From contig JAFYDS010000052.1 of NCBI GenBank assembly GCA_017544665.1, positions 1-60,056 of the forward strand: a stretch of DNA of 60,056 bases, given 5' to 3'. The notes under the pieces are model-generated. The model saw only the letters and a list, made by a program, of their open reading frames with translations, was not told the origin of the DNA and made no database searches. The stretch is from Clostridia bacterium (lineage in GTDB: Bacteria; Bacillota; Clostridia; Oscillospirales; Acutalibacteraceae). Numbering within the stretch: position 1 is the stretch's first letter; the number at the start of each line of letters is the position of its first letter. Shown in pieces: positions 56,101-60,056 of this stretch. The position numbers and the translations under genes were made by a program.

Positions 56101-59100
56101 GCCCATCAGCGTGTCGCCGAGGAAGGTGATCAGTTCGGGCGAAAGGACCTGACGCAGCAAGGTGATCAGCAGCTGGCCCGGCGTGGAGTAGAAGTAGGTG
56201 AACTTGACGTTGGTGCTGGTGGTGTTGTAGTAGCGCTTGGTCGGCAGACGTTCCGCACCCTTCGAGCTCTGCGCCGCAAGGGCGGCAAAGTCGAGCATCT
56301 GGATGTACGTCGAACCCACGTTCTCCTCTGCGCCGGTGATGAGCCGCGCAAGCAGGTCGTTCAGCAGCGTTTCAAGGTCAAGGTACTTTTCAAGCAGGCC
56401 CTGGATGTCGAGCGCGATGATGCGTTCGAGCACCGGATCGGCGATCTTGAGCAGCTGAAGCACGGGCGCGATCAGGTTTTCCACCGCGATCGCAAGGTTG
56501 TTCTTGGAATCGGCCGGCGTCTGCGGCTTATACATGAAGTAAGCGAGGTTCGGCAGCGCCGAGGCAAGCACGGTGATCGGCTTTTCAAGCAGCGCCTGAA
56601 CGCCGGTGGTACCGAACAGCAGGTCGCCGATACCGGCGAAGAGCTTGCCGAGCGGGGAATTCGACATCTTCATGAAGCGGTTGCCGTTCTTGAGGTCTGT
56701 CGTATTCCAGTTTGTGGTATTGTACGTGCCGATGTTGTAGCTCTTGCCGTACACGTAGTTATTGAACTGGTACTGATACACGCAAGCGCCGGTATCCTTC
56801 AGGCCGACAGCCTCAAAGATCGGGACGATCGCTTCCGCATAGCCGAAGCCGCCGCGGATGGTCAGCTTGTCGGCGATGGTGATCGGTTCACCCGCGAGGA
56901 TGAGGTTCAGGATCGGAGCAAGCGGCTGCAGGAACGCCATCAGGAAGCTCGCCAGTTTTTCATAGCGGGCTCTGCCTGTCGCGTTGCCGGCGCCGAGCCA
57001 GTCGATGTCGTCTGTCGCTCTGTTGAAGCTCATCTCCGCCCAGGAGAGGTCGTCGATGCTCTTGCCGAGCTTGGTCGCCTGACCGCTGATCCAGGTGCGG
57101 ATCGAGGTGCTGCGGACGTTCGTCGCCGCCGCCGGGCCGGTGCCGCCTGCCGCGTCATAGAAGCCCTTCGGGGAGATGTCGAGGTCGATTCTTCTCGTGA
57201 GGGTAACCACACGTTCCAGAATCTCGGTGTTCGCAATCAGCTTCGAGAGAATGCCGACATTGTCATTGATTTCGCCGGTTTCCGGATCGGGTTCGGTGTC
57301 GGGGATATGCGAACCGAACAGGAGATCCATCAGAATGTCAATGAACTCGTTCGAGCAAAGGATCTGCGAGACCGCTTCTTCGAGCGTGTCGATTTCACCG
57401 GAGATGATCCGGTTGACGATATCGGTCAGGCCGTATTTCTCGATCAGCGGCTGCAGCGCTTCGAGGTTGCCGAGGATCGAGCCGAGGAACGGGACAAGGG
57501 AGTTGACGATCGTGTCGATCGATTCCGCCGCCGCGTCCGCCTTCGCGATCCGCAGTTCGTCGGTGTTATTGCCGTTCTTGCTAAGACCGTTGTCGGAAAG
57601 GAGGGTCGTCAGATATTCGCCGAGCTGGAAGTTGGTGTTCCACTTCTCGTTCGCCGTCACGACGGTGAGCAGCTGATTGCCTTCCTTATCCTTGAAGGAG
57701 CTGTAGTTGTTGTAGATGTAGTCGATAAACGGATCCGTTTCCACTTTATACGGGTTCAGCAATTCGATCAGGATCGCCATCACGTTGTCGGCGTTGCCGT
57801 CAAGGATGCGGCTGATCATACCGAGCGTATCGGTCGGCTCCGCGTCGGGATTGTCCGGATCGGGCTCGCTTGTCAGCAGCCCGTCAAGCAGCGGCGTGAT
57901 CTTATACCAGGTGCCGTCGTCCGCGATCCAGCGCAGCAGCTCGAGCAGCACAAGACCGGGCCGCGTGGCGACCTTCCAGTGGGTATAGCCGTCTTCCAGC
58001 GCCTTGCTTGTGATCGTACCACACGCAAGCAGGCGGTTGACAGGTAAGGATAACGGTACTGCGGTCGTTCGGTTGTTTCCGATCGGGTTGTTCGCACCTG
58101 TATTCGTCTTGGAATACAGCCAGCTGATCAGCCCGTCGCCGAGCAGGTTATAGAGCGTCTGCGTCAGTGCGCCGCAGCCCTTGAAGTAATACTTCGTGCC
58201 GGCGCCGTTCACCTGATAGAACGCCGGTTCGGTTTCGGACACTTCGCCCGTTTCCTTATTGTAGGTCATCAGGACCTTGTCGTCCTCAAAGTTGGCAGTC
58301 GGTTTGGTCGTCGTCGCCGTCGCTTTGAGCAGACCGCCGACCACGCCGTCGATACCGGTGGAAAGGTCGATGCCGACCTTGTCGCGCAGGAGGGCTTCAA
58401 TATCAAGGACAGAGCCAAGCTCCAGCGTATAGACGTTGATGCCGAGAACGGCAAACTTGATCTTGATGTTCTTCAGCTTCGGCACGAGCTGGTTGTCGTC
58501 AAGCATCGCGAGCAGGTTCGGGAGAATGTCCGCGATCGTCTTGACGGGGTTGACGAAGAGGGTGCCTTCCATCCACTGGATCAGCGGCTGGAAGATATCC
58601 TGCCACAGCAGACGGCCGTAGCCGTTGGCGCTGCTGATAACGTAGCACTGTTTGAAGGCCTGCTCTGTCGACGTATGGCTTTGAATCGTGCTCTTGGAGG
58701 CATAGTTGTTGATGCCGAGCAGCCAGTAGAGCGGCTCGAAGAGTCTCGTATACAGGTTGTCGCCGTCGAGCGTAAGGGCAACGTCCAGACGGTCGGAACC
58801 GACGCCGACGTTGGATTCGACCGAGGAGCTCGCGCCGGTCAGCGCCGTACGCAGCACCGCGCCCATCGGACCGAAGGCCGCCGCAAGGGCAGAGTAAAGG
58901 GTATTCGGCGTGCGTGCGTCGAGTTTCCAGGTGTTCTGCGGGTCAGCTTCCATCGCGGACCAGTCAACAACATCGCTTTGGTTAACATCAAACGGATCAA
59001 CCATAGTGCCACCACTGTACAGACCGGATCTTGAGGTCTGTTTAGCAGTTCGGCCAGTTTTGCTCCAGAAGGAGACGTCCTGATTGTGTTTGCCGAGAAG

Positions 59101-60056
59101 AGCCGCCGACCAACACGCCGCTTTGTCACCGAAGCGGGTGGCGGTGTTCATCGCGGTGATGACGTTGGAGTAGTTATACGGCAGATGGGAGCCGTCGTAG
59201 AACATATACCAGCCGACCTGGTCGTCGCCGCGGTCGCGGGTACCGAAGAGGTGCGGGGAGACCGGGAGACCGCGGCGCAGAATACCGGAAAGACCCTGCA
59301 TGTAGATGTAGGCGACCGTGATGTCGATCGGGTCTGCGTTGGTCCAGACGCCGTCGGTGATCATGCCGCCGATCGCGGGATAGACCGCCTCGAAGAGGGT
59401 GTTGAGCAGTTTGCCGTTATAGAGCATATCCACGATCAGGTTGATCAGGAATTCGCGCAGGTTCTTGACGTCGTCGCCGACCCGGACCGTCTTGTTCTGG
59501 CCCGTGGTGGTGTCAAGGAAGGTATAGGCCTGCTTCCATTTGCCGAGCATGCCCTGCTTCTGCGGTTCGCCCGTTGCGGGATCGATGACCGGTTCGCCGG
59601 TCACGGGATCGGTGACGTCCACCATGATCAGGGAGTCGAGGATCGAACCGACGTCGTTGGAAACAAGCACCGCGTCAAGGTCGTTGACCGCGTTGTCAAG
59701 AAGGGTCGAGACCTGCGCGTCGGTTGCGCCGTTCGCATAGCTCGTCAGACCGACCGCGTTGACCGCTTCGGTAATTTTATCGACCTTGATATTGTTGACA
59801 GCCGATCTCCAGCCGTAGGTCTGCTGGCTGATGCCGCCGACGCCGAACAGGTACTTCTGGATCTCGATGTCCGCGCCGGCGCCGCTGCCGCGGGCGGTGA
59901 TCAACGAGCGCAGATTCGTTTTGAAGGAGCTGGCCTGCGAGTAAGCCGTACCGGCGGTGTTATAGAGGTTCTGCAGCGGGCTTTGCGTCGGCTCGCCGGC
60001 AGCGGCGACGTAGTGCGCCGTAGTGCTCAGCCAGTTGAACAGGTTCGCCGGGGTCA
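35179..60056 (-). CDS. Giant modular repeat protein, at least 8,291 aa (5' end outside window)
   Basis: One open frame fills 24.9 kb and stays open to the right edge, so the N-terminus, any signal peptide and the promoter are not seen. It is built of at least 13 homologous modules of about 455-805 residues. Each module has an anchor like GGNGYNYAIIPLLEALGI, a hydrophobic segment like PVDTLLTILANLFYLIG followed by a (V/I).NLLAPV segment, and a DTL..LL..ILS block with a LL..Y.V segment. Each ends with a TWADVAA.Y box and, in most, acidic Tyr/Thr-rich units (YTYTVGEGDDAK). Helical, solenoid-like segments seem to alternate with beta linkers. An EF-hand-like loop (DADHDGKVTWSE) occurs in module 5. 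The C-terminus is a basic amphipathic tail (WFQKLIQAIRNFFAKLF) with no LPXTG, dockerin or S-layer domain. No family recognised; probably a surface or secreted structural or adhesive protein. Confidence 0.85.
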   Translation of the reverse strand, partial: TPANLFNWLSTTAHYVAAAGEPTQSPLQNLYNTAGTAYSQASSFKTNLRSLITARGSGAGADIEIQKYLFGVGGISQQTYGWRSAVNNIKVDKITEAVNAVGLTSYANGATDAQVSTLLDNAVNDLDAVLVSNDVGSILDSLIMVDVTDPVTGEPVIDPATGEPQKQGMLGKWKQAYTFLDTTTGQNKTVRVGDDVKNLREFLINLIVDMLYNGKLLNTLFEAVYPAIGGMITDGVWTNADPIDITVAYIYMQGLSGILRRGLPVSPHLFGTRDRGDDQVGWYMFYDGSHLPYNYSNVITAMNTATRFGDKAACWSAALLGKHNQDVSFWSKTGRTAKQTSRSGLYSGGTMVDPFDVNQSDVVDWSAMEADPQNTWKLDARTPNTLYSALAAAFGPMGAVLRTALTGASSSVESNVGVGSDRLDVALTLDGDNLYTRLFEPLYWLLGINNYASKSTIQSHTSTEQAFKQCYVISSANGYGRLLWQDIFQPLIQWMEGTLFVNPVKTIADILPNLLAMLDDNQLVPKLKNIKIKFAVLGINVYTLELGSVLDIEALLRDKVGIDLSTGIDGVVGGLLKATATTTKPTANFEDDKVLMTYNKETGEVSETEPAFYQVNGAGTKYYFKGCGALTQTLYNLLGDGLISWLYSKTNTGANNPIGNNRTTAVPLSLPVNRLLACGTITSKALEDGYTHWKVATRPGLVLLELLRWIADDGTWYKITPLLDGLLTSEPDPDNPDAEPTDTLGMISRILDGNADNVMAILIELLNPYKVETDPFIDYIYNNYSSFKDKEGNQLLTVVTANEKWNTNFQLGEYLTTLLSDNGLSKNGNNTDELRIAKADAAAESIDTIVNSLVPFLGSILGNLEALQPLIEKYGLTDIVNRIISGEIDTLEEAVSQILCSNEFIDILMDLLFGSHIPDTEPDPETGEINDNVGILSKLIANTEILERVVTLTRRIDLDISPKGFYDAAGGTGPAAATNVRSTSIRTWISGQATKLGKSIDDLSWAEMSFNRATDDIDWLGAGNATGRARYEKLASFLMAFLQPLAPILNLILAGEPITIADKLTIRGGFGYAEAIVPIFEAVGLKDTGACVYQYQFNNYVYGKSYNIGTYNTTNWNTTDLKNGNRFMKMSNSPLGKLFAGIGDLLFGTTGVQALLEKPITVLASALPNLAYFMYKPQTPADSKNNLAIAVENLIAPVLQLLKIADPVLERIIALDIQGLLEKYLDLETLLNDLLARLITGAEENVGSTYIQMLDFAALAAQSSKGAERLPTKRYYNTTSTNVKFTYFYSTPGQLLITLLRQVLSPELITFLGDTLMGVFENMGIQTAYDVESNERIQNIITNVVTKLKSAATILEGANHNYSATRVDIVTGLLIDLLTDYTPDEGNLYFYEYMNGVEGVTAAEVTQYNKYEDEGGYSIDHSGYDWASTADKFTEQSVNNAIANIDYVISKAVPSVLDALVSNDIITMPIDYEYTQGDSLFKLVESVCNENLFVDDMFTTIINAVLNLLGKTIDFNEIDAIIKIVNAAGFGLMPSEWLYKQDGTTKTQFYEFLSYGFDKSGGNMTTTTDEAGNVFAYKNGEKVDFSWANIFANHASGYKYAYDDNGLMMFDEENNIIYESTEKEDEEAGTTETIITEYLIASGKIRAKSGSNFVYTYKDKDGEQQEYVSEYDQLKAIAILENGDISVTTPADEDAKFTVAKLKIKYTDATPMWSWALDSIDSGSIDATFGDKKDKFVSNLWELLEPFASLFSMLLAGDDLKLFNGGLGIEGNNAWDNVLVPLLNAFGLQQILDYVNSEPYTGGDGNQTIADHLNTGKPADKQIPQNLISTDEYLKMIYQTNGNNFVLDENGKKILKPEGMGEATGKFVDYLFNFIEILVECPISTLAEALPTLAYFIWGDGLTTWVQNLLIPITTLTNIIGWNIAPDYDIPAGILYVKVDEILAAVLDGISSMILGDEQTDWSSIQNLLQAQYEVDEETGEITFHYVDDFVPNFTMSLLKMLSALQIDMSSLFKAGDDDTGDYNYSIVLFINKAVEQAAKAMLNDDDPDNDATAIENRANALKNFFKTIAALGDERTASDVRVKITDKGQVPVSKAEVLMWLLNFIFQNTTIKELLGNILGYDITDENGEDAEMLDEIITNVFQNEDVLVQVLVELLTGYTVDGGEEIVLADIESETHYEFYEDAGYDTLDEVLAYNKTVEDAAEEDGVPVNKDNLVSEISRVKTSAAIDNLDNLVGTVLNLFKETLTKQDDPATEEDETGLFAKFGLTAEDDITLRNLVDTLIKKYACNDDVINGLLGKVFAALAKADNPNLISAIIDIVAGAGYDLTPQKVKAAVPQLASVIGNSKKWPQVAKNHLVYVYTYTVTVGGNEIKKEYTNSAANLTSAEIDGETYELTPAFDPEYKYVDAENNEYWNTAVGLTEITVGEGDDAVKVAVEPAYEADGVTQIKRDSDVRATTVEVNVTWGLADADDPLQAIVDLVWALVQPLTPIFEMLFTGNRLTLYDKINIEGLEGYQTVILPLLRALAIDKLYKADETKVHTDSSELYLEGGLISAEDFMKTVYGTDATINNVDGIWTLIEDPNTNNNNYKAILQTLVDAIWALVESLCDRPVNTLLIMLPHLARFLISDGADKLVTNLLAPVTTITQKIEPIYKIDVLGMIKDALRGIIAQDEEEPETGSSDAPGAPSGNGSPASTTAQYMLDVIDDADGADAASADAAIAEIFEPLLEDENGEVVTAPTPNLAPRRAPANNGAGDDTDDNATFLDIIQQLIDSISISIGKDEETGVETKLVLSEILPDTIFIDIASCAWLAAHQSMKEYAEFTEIETITRGEGENQVIIKNRRDGILKRDPVDDPDTPEVEDTYVVDRETVLLEVLNWIVFNDGIRDVAEGLLKINYEKLGAGKELGESFDLDDPNTDYLMAVLIYSIFDDAEPVERLLIDLLSWYKVEYQPARVSSEYPELEARIAAEEGIDYDAAGINKDELEALPSQIDTLIGGIIPAVIGLLPEGTLGGLTLSGSTTQELVENLLVGLMKDSTVDGEFKAGLATTLVALLVNAIGGNETITNVIGMLPDIVDGLDLTLSHFMGDAENPTNFYSYFIPYDADHDGKVTWSEAYEGLKTVKIYEDTTIREAGDDEKAVTEGNTITITAKDNATDVHYVITVTESGNTKTVVTVNGEGEFVSKTVTETTGATAWLYTYNAEDAITGCTAYDVETGKIYKTAKDDETNTYSIVYEQMLDDNDEPMFDGDNNPIYDETKPVYEYEINLTGTNSFGIETYDDVLALISQILTPLVPVLRMLLTEEDLILLDGIHITGGDGYDRFIIPVFEALGIPNLIDKKAFKQLDDTAYARKILDYVDALIQQIVGSPIQTIVGALPQLVWFIYTDGLAQGIEQFVAPLITLLDHVNDVTGAEVEISKANVNSEGNKKYVALDLYAIILGFIKNNDTLKEIIPNIDNINDIYDLVDNLLTCDALEHLLYNLLEEKDIDLGDIPVIGLFEYIIVKTCQIDDVETIRYYSSDYVTTEGDRRTMKGVVSTKADTLMAIVGDTILGGDLVESLIEQISGKPVSDTVKQILDAVTGENRYVIFKILLKYFNEYDVKNMLLEYLSFDRLTYDYDTYIDGNEVVGSGDKQRKVRRAIKKLDKTLLAAIPELLPILKENETFKAILKNVPDGASLKDAVDAILQQYVINDEMANTIIGLVFGLLAENGDSIDGIAPLVDQIVGLNIAPYAYADESAAPFKPFLNARIDAALALNPTKEVEGETVDRTREDVSWSELINPSDYASHFAYVTYEFDRDEDGKIILDANDNPTYKLVDGNKVVVKDEDGNIIYNDYYTKLAEEISTKKTDVEISGYTVTVDLIPVIRYQYTVPGEGGAEDTIETVYKPEGTTTITVGEGDDAVEYALTQVAHYTYVNADDETVDYYGPIGMTTVTVGTDPDAVTYNLHQEEASVQSKKVVLDEAWGIDAATTMDAKVSAFVDAIYGLVKPLELVLNFLLRGDNIEILQAEGAEKGVLTLLGNTGYENAIYPLLKALAIDDQYLTTPAAYMSGKGTSVTLSALTDAIFGLVEQLENGPVEYLLTLLPTLSYFLASNGVEVVVRNLLAPALALVNIAEPILGPILEKLINENIHDILEKYLPITAGKKDNEGHFILDTNGKKIYTLNDILGIAGEDGSNIVRILNDLLTGIIVKTIDDESIEVFQPLNSTFFTDYVRHTINIPQQQSGDKVYYFFTQNGEEVKMAESEYNMGNYPAVDYSRYVIRKGQFTVDIADSLVFLLETVLSNNALDSVNKIVDKKVESNDTKALIGGILETIINGENNGLKLTDIITKLFEGYEITYVSLNGKLITPDHSAYENLDPELQTQVAPIPGKLDTVISEAVKILLPSLSTLIPAESQTGIVKTLLDIVDQIDADPSLEMTLPNLVNALLNKLAFTDDTMSLIVDLLVGLLAGVGEDTMGTIATVLGYVKNILGIDFGITPYDYKDSFLADYIGADVTEDTTWADVAAQYTRYGYTYTVPAEGEDGEPTKVEVYLTGADETTITIGEGETAKTYALTKIMEEVEVEEGVTEMVHKTKVDSKKSDYYDGFKWGTGEGDAYTQIDKAGIIHNLASILEPLADLFKVVLQGKTFTAIRTGNKVTYMAIDPDDATVNGLPSGKDSGTDPGQDGTELGNGYLEIRGSNGYSQALIPLLEAFGLRKANGDMLSQEDFNTQKTTVEDMLSYLINEVLLIVDHLAANPASFLATNLASVIYFLANDGLYNIVDNALAFVNSLLAQIEDFYEIQIHLDMLKLEDTVTDEIDEETHQPKVTKGLINTILDAINSGKAEDEQLNLDITKQMLYDLAGQLGDYETYTTYREGADTGLINDLDQKVTFDGAEIVSGSVASIVGQPEYFLVGLLNFVKESEEIKDLLEGLELEGVVAEVVDNILNADDLNGLVKIIVKLFNKYVLTYQLIPDTDPALEKQAIAYKGVTGTAQDRTVTKEQTTQAITTLDKLVSPVLRLLDLGSLSDLIGDKLYSDALVSTLVDLLVGLLGNMDEDTWKTIDMVLGLVKDIVGMDIDISVQTYSAKASLAPYFSGLTVNEDTTWADVAAKYVKYAYTYTEGTGEDAKKIEIYLAANDATTAEVGEGEDLHTVTVTPVFEQVQKTSGEGEEKLYYYTYTVGEGEAAVTTEITLNKAGETKYTVGEGDDAITYDLKPVMIDSDVQKTKVDSSDAVSWFDGCTTNAQKQARFIEIVCDILAPADDLLKLILAGGVYNFDGSTYGDSLSAFREINIMGGSGYNYAIIPLFEALGIDPITQAEYNTRVENEPALKYILESILGLLSDTNLENPISFILGLVANLAYTVSKNGLTKIVSNLIAPVSEIIKTIEDVLPIAIVIDLKALLSDDEDASIANFWLGSDVQTNRANVGLTIDLDAITLEDIIGSLIAKYVEGLELEFRFSKLAAQSAKTVDGSATEIEYFPSKVDPAWDISEGTLGRNIKGDPADTLIGITEMLLTKENIEAILDMIGFDLTTLPEALQPIIRKAINDPAILVDTIIKILTGDYGFTPEEMIYKFLGAANYNYNSQHGLEPKKANVTSAINKLDKILLRAVPQIIELLATQEEPAELITKIYEGTNHNATIENIVNYLLNDLAFNDKTVNMIMSLLVNLLGGMDDETLTLVNKIVKEILRIDISVEGVKTVSEANGGQIADFIGDAESWAALAEQYKQYGYTYTVGEGDEAKEVEYYTTEADATTAEIDGETVTLTPIYNKVQKTTGEGEETLYYYTYTVGEGDDAVTTEVSFDTADKTKITVDDVEYDLTPVMVNGTEHQTKAVVTYDWNVTDKDSFLDIIYEITAVAEPVLGWLLNGEGIKILIDELVLNGGNGYTTALIPLFKALNVDLDAAASSDNGNDLLKNIVDGVFDLVGQIEAAPLTTILEVLAQASFFIANNGVALVINNLLAPVLGIVNALSAIVSRGELNDLIASYVKIGDKSYGLDDIINIAGTDGSGLVKLINDLLKGIELKDSTGATVQVTTELPSDFFKQIAMYGIVVTDPSNPAVNEQVFEWNIDKTDTLMYILQTAFSPEFLDLIKKLAKIDEDSDVGQIVTGLAGKQNEVVDIIVMLLNDYTIDYTTIEQEEITKIAVQPKSNKITKENISDALVELDSLIPVILSLVMGDGASLESIVTDLVKKADLGNLLMNLLVPVLAGIESGSIDLDTILGYVKQLTNIDVKLDPQTFANDDFGSELKNFIGSATTWQQIANRYTKYVYTYTDGDGKAVTYYSDLADETSITIGEGEEAATYALSPVVYYTYTIGSGEDAKTVDYYGPAGETTYTIEEGDNAGTYTLVPMYHYTYTVGEGAEAKTYDYYAKAGETVITLGEGETAKTYDLTLMDDGAQVRQTKMNVTADEFNWKLNNLDAIVNFASDLLLPLDIIFKVLLQEGQIIVLEDETDDRADIRVFGGNGYNYAIIPLLEAFGIAPKTYAEYKAEVASTGSSVNYILGEVVGVVKEILAAPVNTLLEKLANIFYFIGSDGINTIAENLLAPINKLAVEIDDVYPIAINIDLDNLGSETAEIVTTYLGESHTGIPAGVSIDVSPNKLIELVNSLIGSLDINGTTISLSLDINWNTVAAMMAKTKIASEQNTNGAELLKIETKQTYTAEEQAAEGFKAYENIIGDPTDTFITLLDVLLTPDNTAEIRNLILALLPDTLDESIRTAIEDILDNPDAINNLIVAVILLLTGGYDVENFLYIFKHLNEVDLGAPDGLDDAIQALDRVIKKALPAVINIIAAGENPPELIVDLAAANKTDLADIIDYLLNSKLFTEEMMDKITAALIPALGGFLSGDLTTALNDLLGINLAPQAYAAATGNDAVIAYIGTAQTWADVKAAHVTELGEDEEGNMQYAVDPIFSGITDKDGFLDAIIALLKPLDPVLSFVLTGQDLTIRANGTEVTSLTAGYAYERSLLPLLLKGLGLEELGAVEKAAANDSGVAALENVIGYLVDTLLPSLGDTPFQTLLIVIGNLSYFIANDAVAPAIQNLIAPVLGILDAVSDIITRDQVNNLLKGLIKINGVGYGLDDIINIAGNNGKMLIDLINGFLGKIAVTDQETGEEVGAINALPDTFFRDLAYAAIKYDDGSAIGDTVAYTPQKMWHVELGDTIMFVLGTVLSEDFLTILADMLNIEPTNDEGEPNTVYNIIMSLAGKQNDLVGLLTKLLKKYLVEYRAYNEKDPFAKISSGLDGEGNKREQLNNLLSKIDALIPAIFGLIPSIEATDLKELVYGLIADADLGSTLINLIVPLLAGLPADTIDMVMTYVRQFTNLTSIDINPQAFTAGTFSSELSTLIGSSQTWADVANSHLKYVYTYTADGEEKTFYGAAGMPSTTIDETPYTLTPVMEEVTDDEGHTTSVQKTQFHLNPGEFDWKIDDLDDLGNLICDMLKPLDGILAIILMGGTERVPFETDGTHNGAKITAFDEINILGGDGYNYAIIPLLEALGIEAKTQAQYESAASTAGSCLKPILDMLFAQVDKILDKPIDTLLTILANLFYLIGEDNLELIITNLIAPINNLIEAVDGLIPIAIQVNLGDMLAGGEGLATYIGVEHPGVPAGISIALKAQDLNDLLTNLLTNLEVNGTPLGLTIDFDWLEMAAMAAADADNDGYCDKVNSKLDTKYDKYVNADSTLHTATYKNVVGDKADSLIALLKAILTADNVHAILDAFGIELEEPWSSIVEDIIEDPTKIIDLIIGLFGDPVNIPIQNHTLEGALGFDYRAYFTLTKANADIIARDADALINKILGMANVGSLKDLVYTKIATNANVNTILDKVVPLISTEQINGILETLKDLDDAGRLDLTVGHFHEVYQRIGLTTGERILRGKTSWADVPAFEGTNWGFRDGDLKNFAKTLAMVLTPLNGILELLLIGEGETLNLLGIVDIKGSNGYDYAIIPLLEALGLSANNVKNLAAYKSAYAADETQLLGYILERLAYQIDWILGKPVDRLAEILPTFAYFVSNEGFYLAVRNLLSPVFTIVDTVLTLFNIDLSEKLNLSKLLNSFEIGINVLGAKYGFHIPEIDWTKLARQGADGTTEVATSRSQAANSFAVAMRKSELPSYIANYPVGYEGRAQKTTQTKIIADKGDTLTLVLTWLLKMFGEQQNKEALVRWLSDVFDLAPGGGAEQAVGYGVNEMFNACDANHVAEIIISSLFSLLGLGIVINEAYDGNVNNVKAILQRIFQALADGPDTCMYAGIADAMESITGVWKETVGTDEEYHEAQQEVQQTVENTQKSLNWFQKLIQAIRNFFAKLFRFGR
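40895..41310 (-). repeat. Three tandem 42-residue acidic beta units in the giant protein
   Basis: About 126 nt each, encoding YTYT.G.GEDAK, YYGPAGETTYTI and EEGDNAGTYTLVPM-type segments. Single or double copies of the same unit occur near 37870-38030, 42640-42930, 44430-44780, 46350-46530, 48190-48580 and 52690-52980. Copy number per linker runs from none to three. Confidence 0.8.
50700..50760 (-). other. EF-hand-like calcium loop in the giant protein
   Basis: Encodes DADHDGKVTWSE, which fits the 12-residue EF loop rule: Asp at 1, 3 and 5, Gly at 6, Val at 8 and Glu at 12. Looser D.D.DG motifs occur near 48655 (DRDEDGKIILD) and 37130 (DADNDGYCD). The loop sits where other modules have the TWADVAA box, at the start of the beta linker. 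Confidence 0.6.

Larger units (their letters stand above)
36250..58760 (-). repeat. Thirteen large modules of the giant protein
   Basis: The GY...IPLLEALG anchor or its variant lies near 58720 (divergent first module), 56810, 54710, 52485, 50070, 47955, 45975, 44185, 42420, 40675, 39185, 37625 and 36260. Spacing is 1.9-2.4 kb in the N-terminal half and falls to 1.4-1.8 kb towards the C-terminus. Two sub-types alternate near the C-terminal end. The modules anchored near 44185, 40675 and 37625 share a P.AI.ID segment and a following GLTIDLDA or GVSIDVSP block. Those near 47955, 42420 and 39185 share GLDDIINIAGTDGSGLV-like segments. This implies duplication of module pairs. Confidence 0.8.

Noticed and set aside
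35524..58047. A 7,507-codon open frame on the plus strand, antisense to the giant gene
   Set aside because: It is codon-aligned with the sense frame and stays open only because the sense gene lacks TTA, CTA and TCA codons. Its translation is rich in Asp, Arg, Val and Gln with no domain motif and no proper start signal.

Overview
The window looks like a chromosomal segment from a Gram-positive, gut-type Clostridia (Oscillospirales-like) bacterium. The reasons are a DnaD plus DnaI primosome pair, a TagGH-type polysaccharide ABC exporter, strong AGGAGG-type ribosome binding sites, housekeeping promoters with 17-nt spacers and a TG-extended -10, many secreted or lipoprotein genes, and clostridial families (DUF1667 with GlpA-like and NAD(P)/FAD oxidoreductases, DUF4434, COG3910 ATPase). 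Genes are GC-rich and the short intergenic gaps are AT-rich. The genus cannot be named from this sequence.

Layout, left to right. 1-313 is the start of ppdK (minus strand, cut by the window edge). 668-8656 is a plus-strand run: a lipoprotein, a 22-codon mini-ORF, an ABC ATPase with a giant FtsX-type coiled-coil permease, then an overlapping trio of IolJ-like aldolase, secreted phosphoesterase and IolC-like kinase that points to inositol catabolism. 8764-9873 holds a 36-aa hydrophobic peptide gene, thioredoxin and a small secreted InlB-repeat protein. 10073-10270 is an intergenic structured repeat. 10285-13353 is a glycerol-3-phosphate oxidation operon. 13495-18859 holds a secreted protein with 14 Cys3-His repeats, a family 2 glycosyltransferase and a HAD phosphatase fused to glycerate kinase. 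18965-23242 holds a membrane protein, a YfbR-like HD nucleotidase and an ABC exporter. 23398-25767 holds a secreted alpha/beta hydrolase, a CE15-like esterase and a 254-bp copy of the 3' end of the hydrolase gene. 25844-28914 holds a COG3910 ATPase, a DUF4434 protein and a secreted beta-propeller-like protein. 28982-29057 is tRNA-Thr(CGU). 29162-32824 is an operon of polysaccharide exporter genes with dnaD and dnaI. 33007-34715 holds a small helical protein and a GH27 alpha-galactosidase. 34716-35178 carries a second copy of the structured repeat.

The whole right-hand 41% of the window (35179-60056, minus strand) is one uninterrupted reading frame of at least 8,291 codons that runs off the right edge. 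It encodes a giant modular protein of at least 13 homologous modules. Each has Leu/Ile-rich, probably helical segments around a GY..(A/x)(I/L)IPLLEALG anchor. Acidic, Tyr/Thr-rich, probably beta-strand units of about 42 residues (VGEGDDA-type) join the modules in variable copy number. I recognise no known family. It is the most notable object in the window. Its C-terminal amphipathic, basic, Phe-rich tail resembles the tails of two other secreted proteins here, which suggests a shared surface-association or sorting signal.
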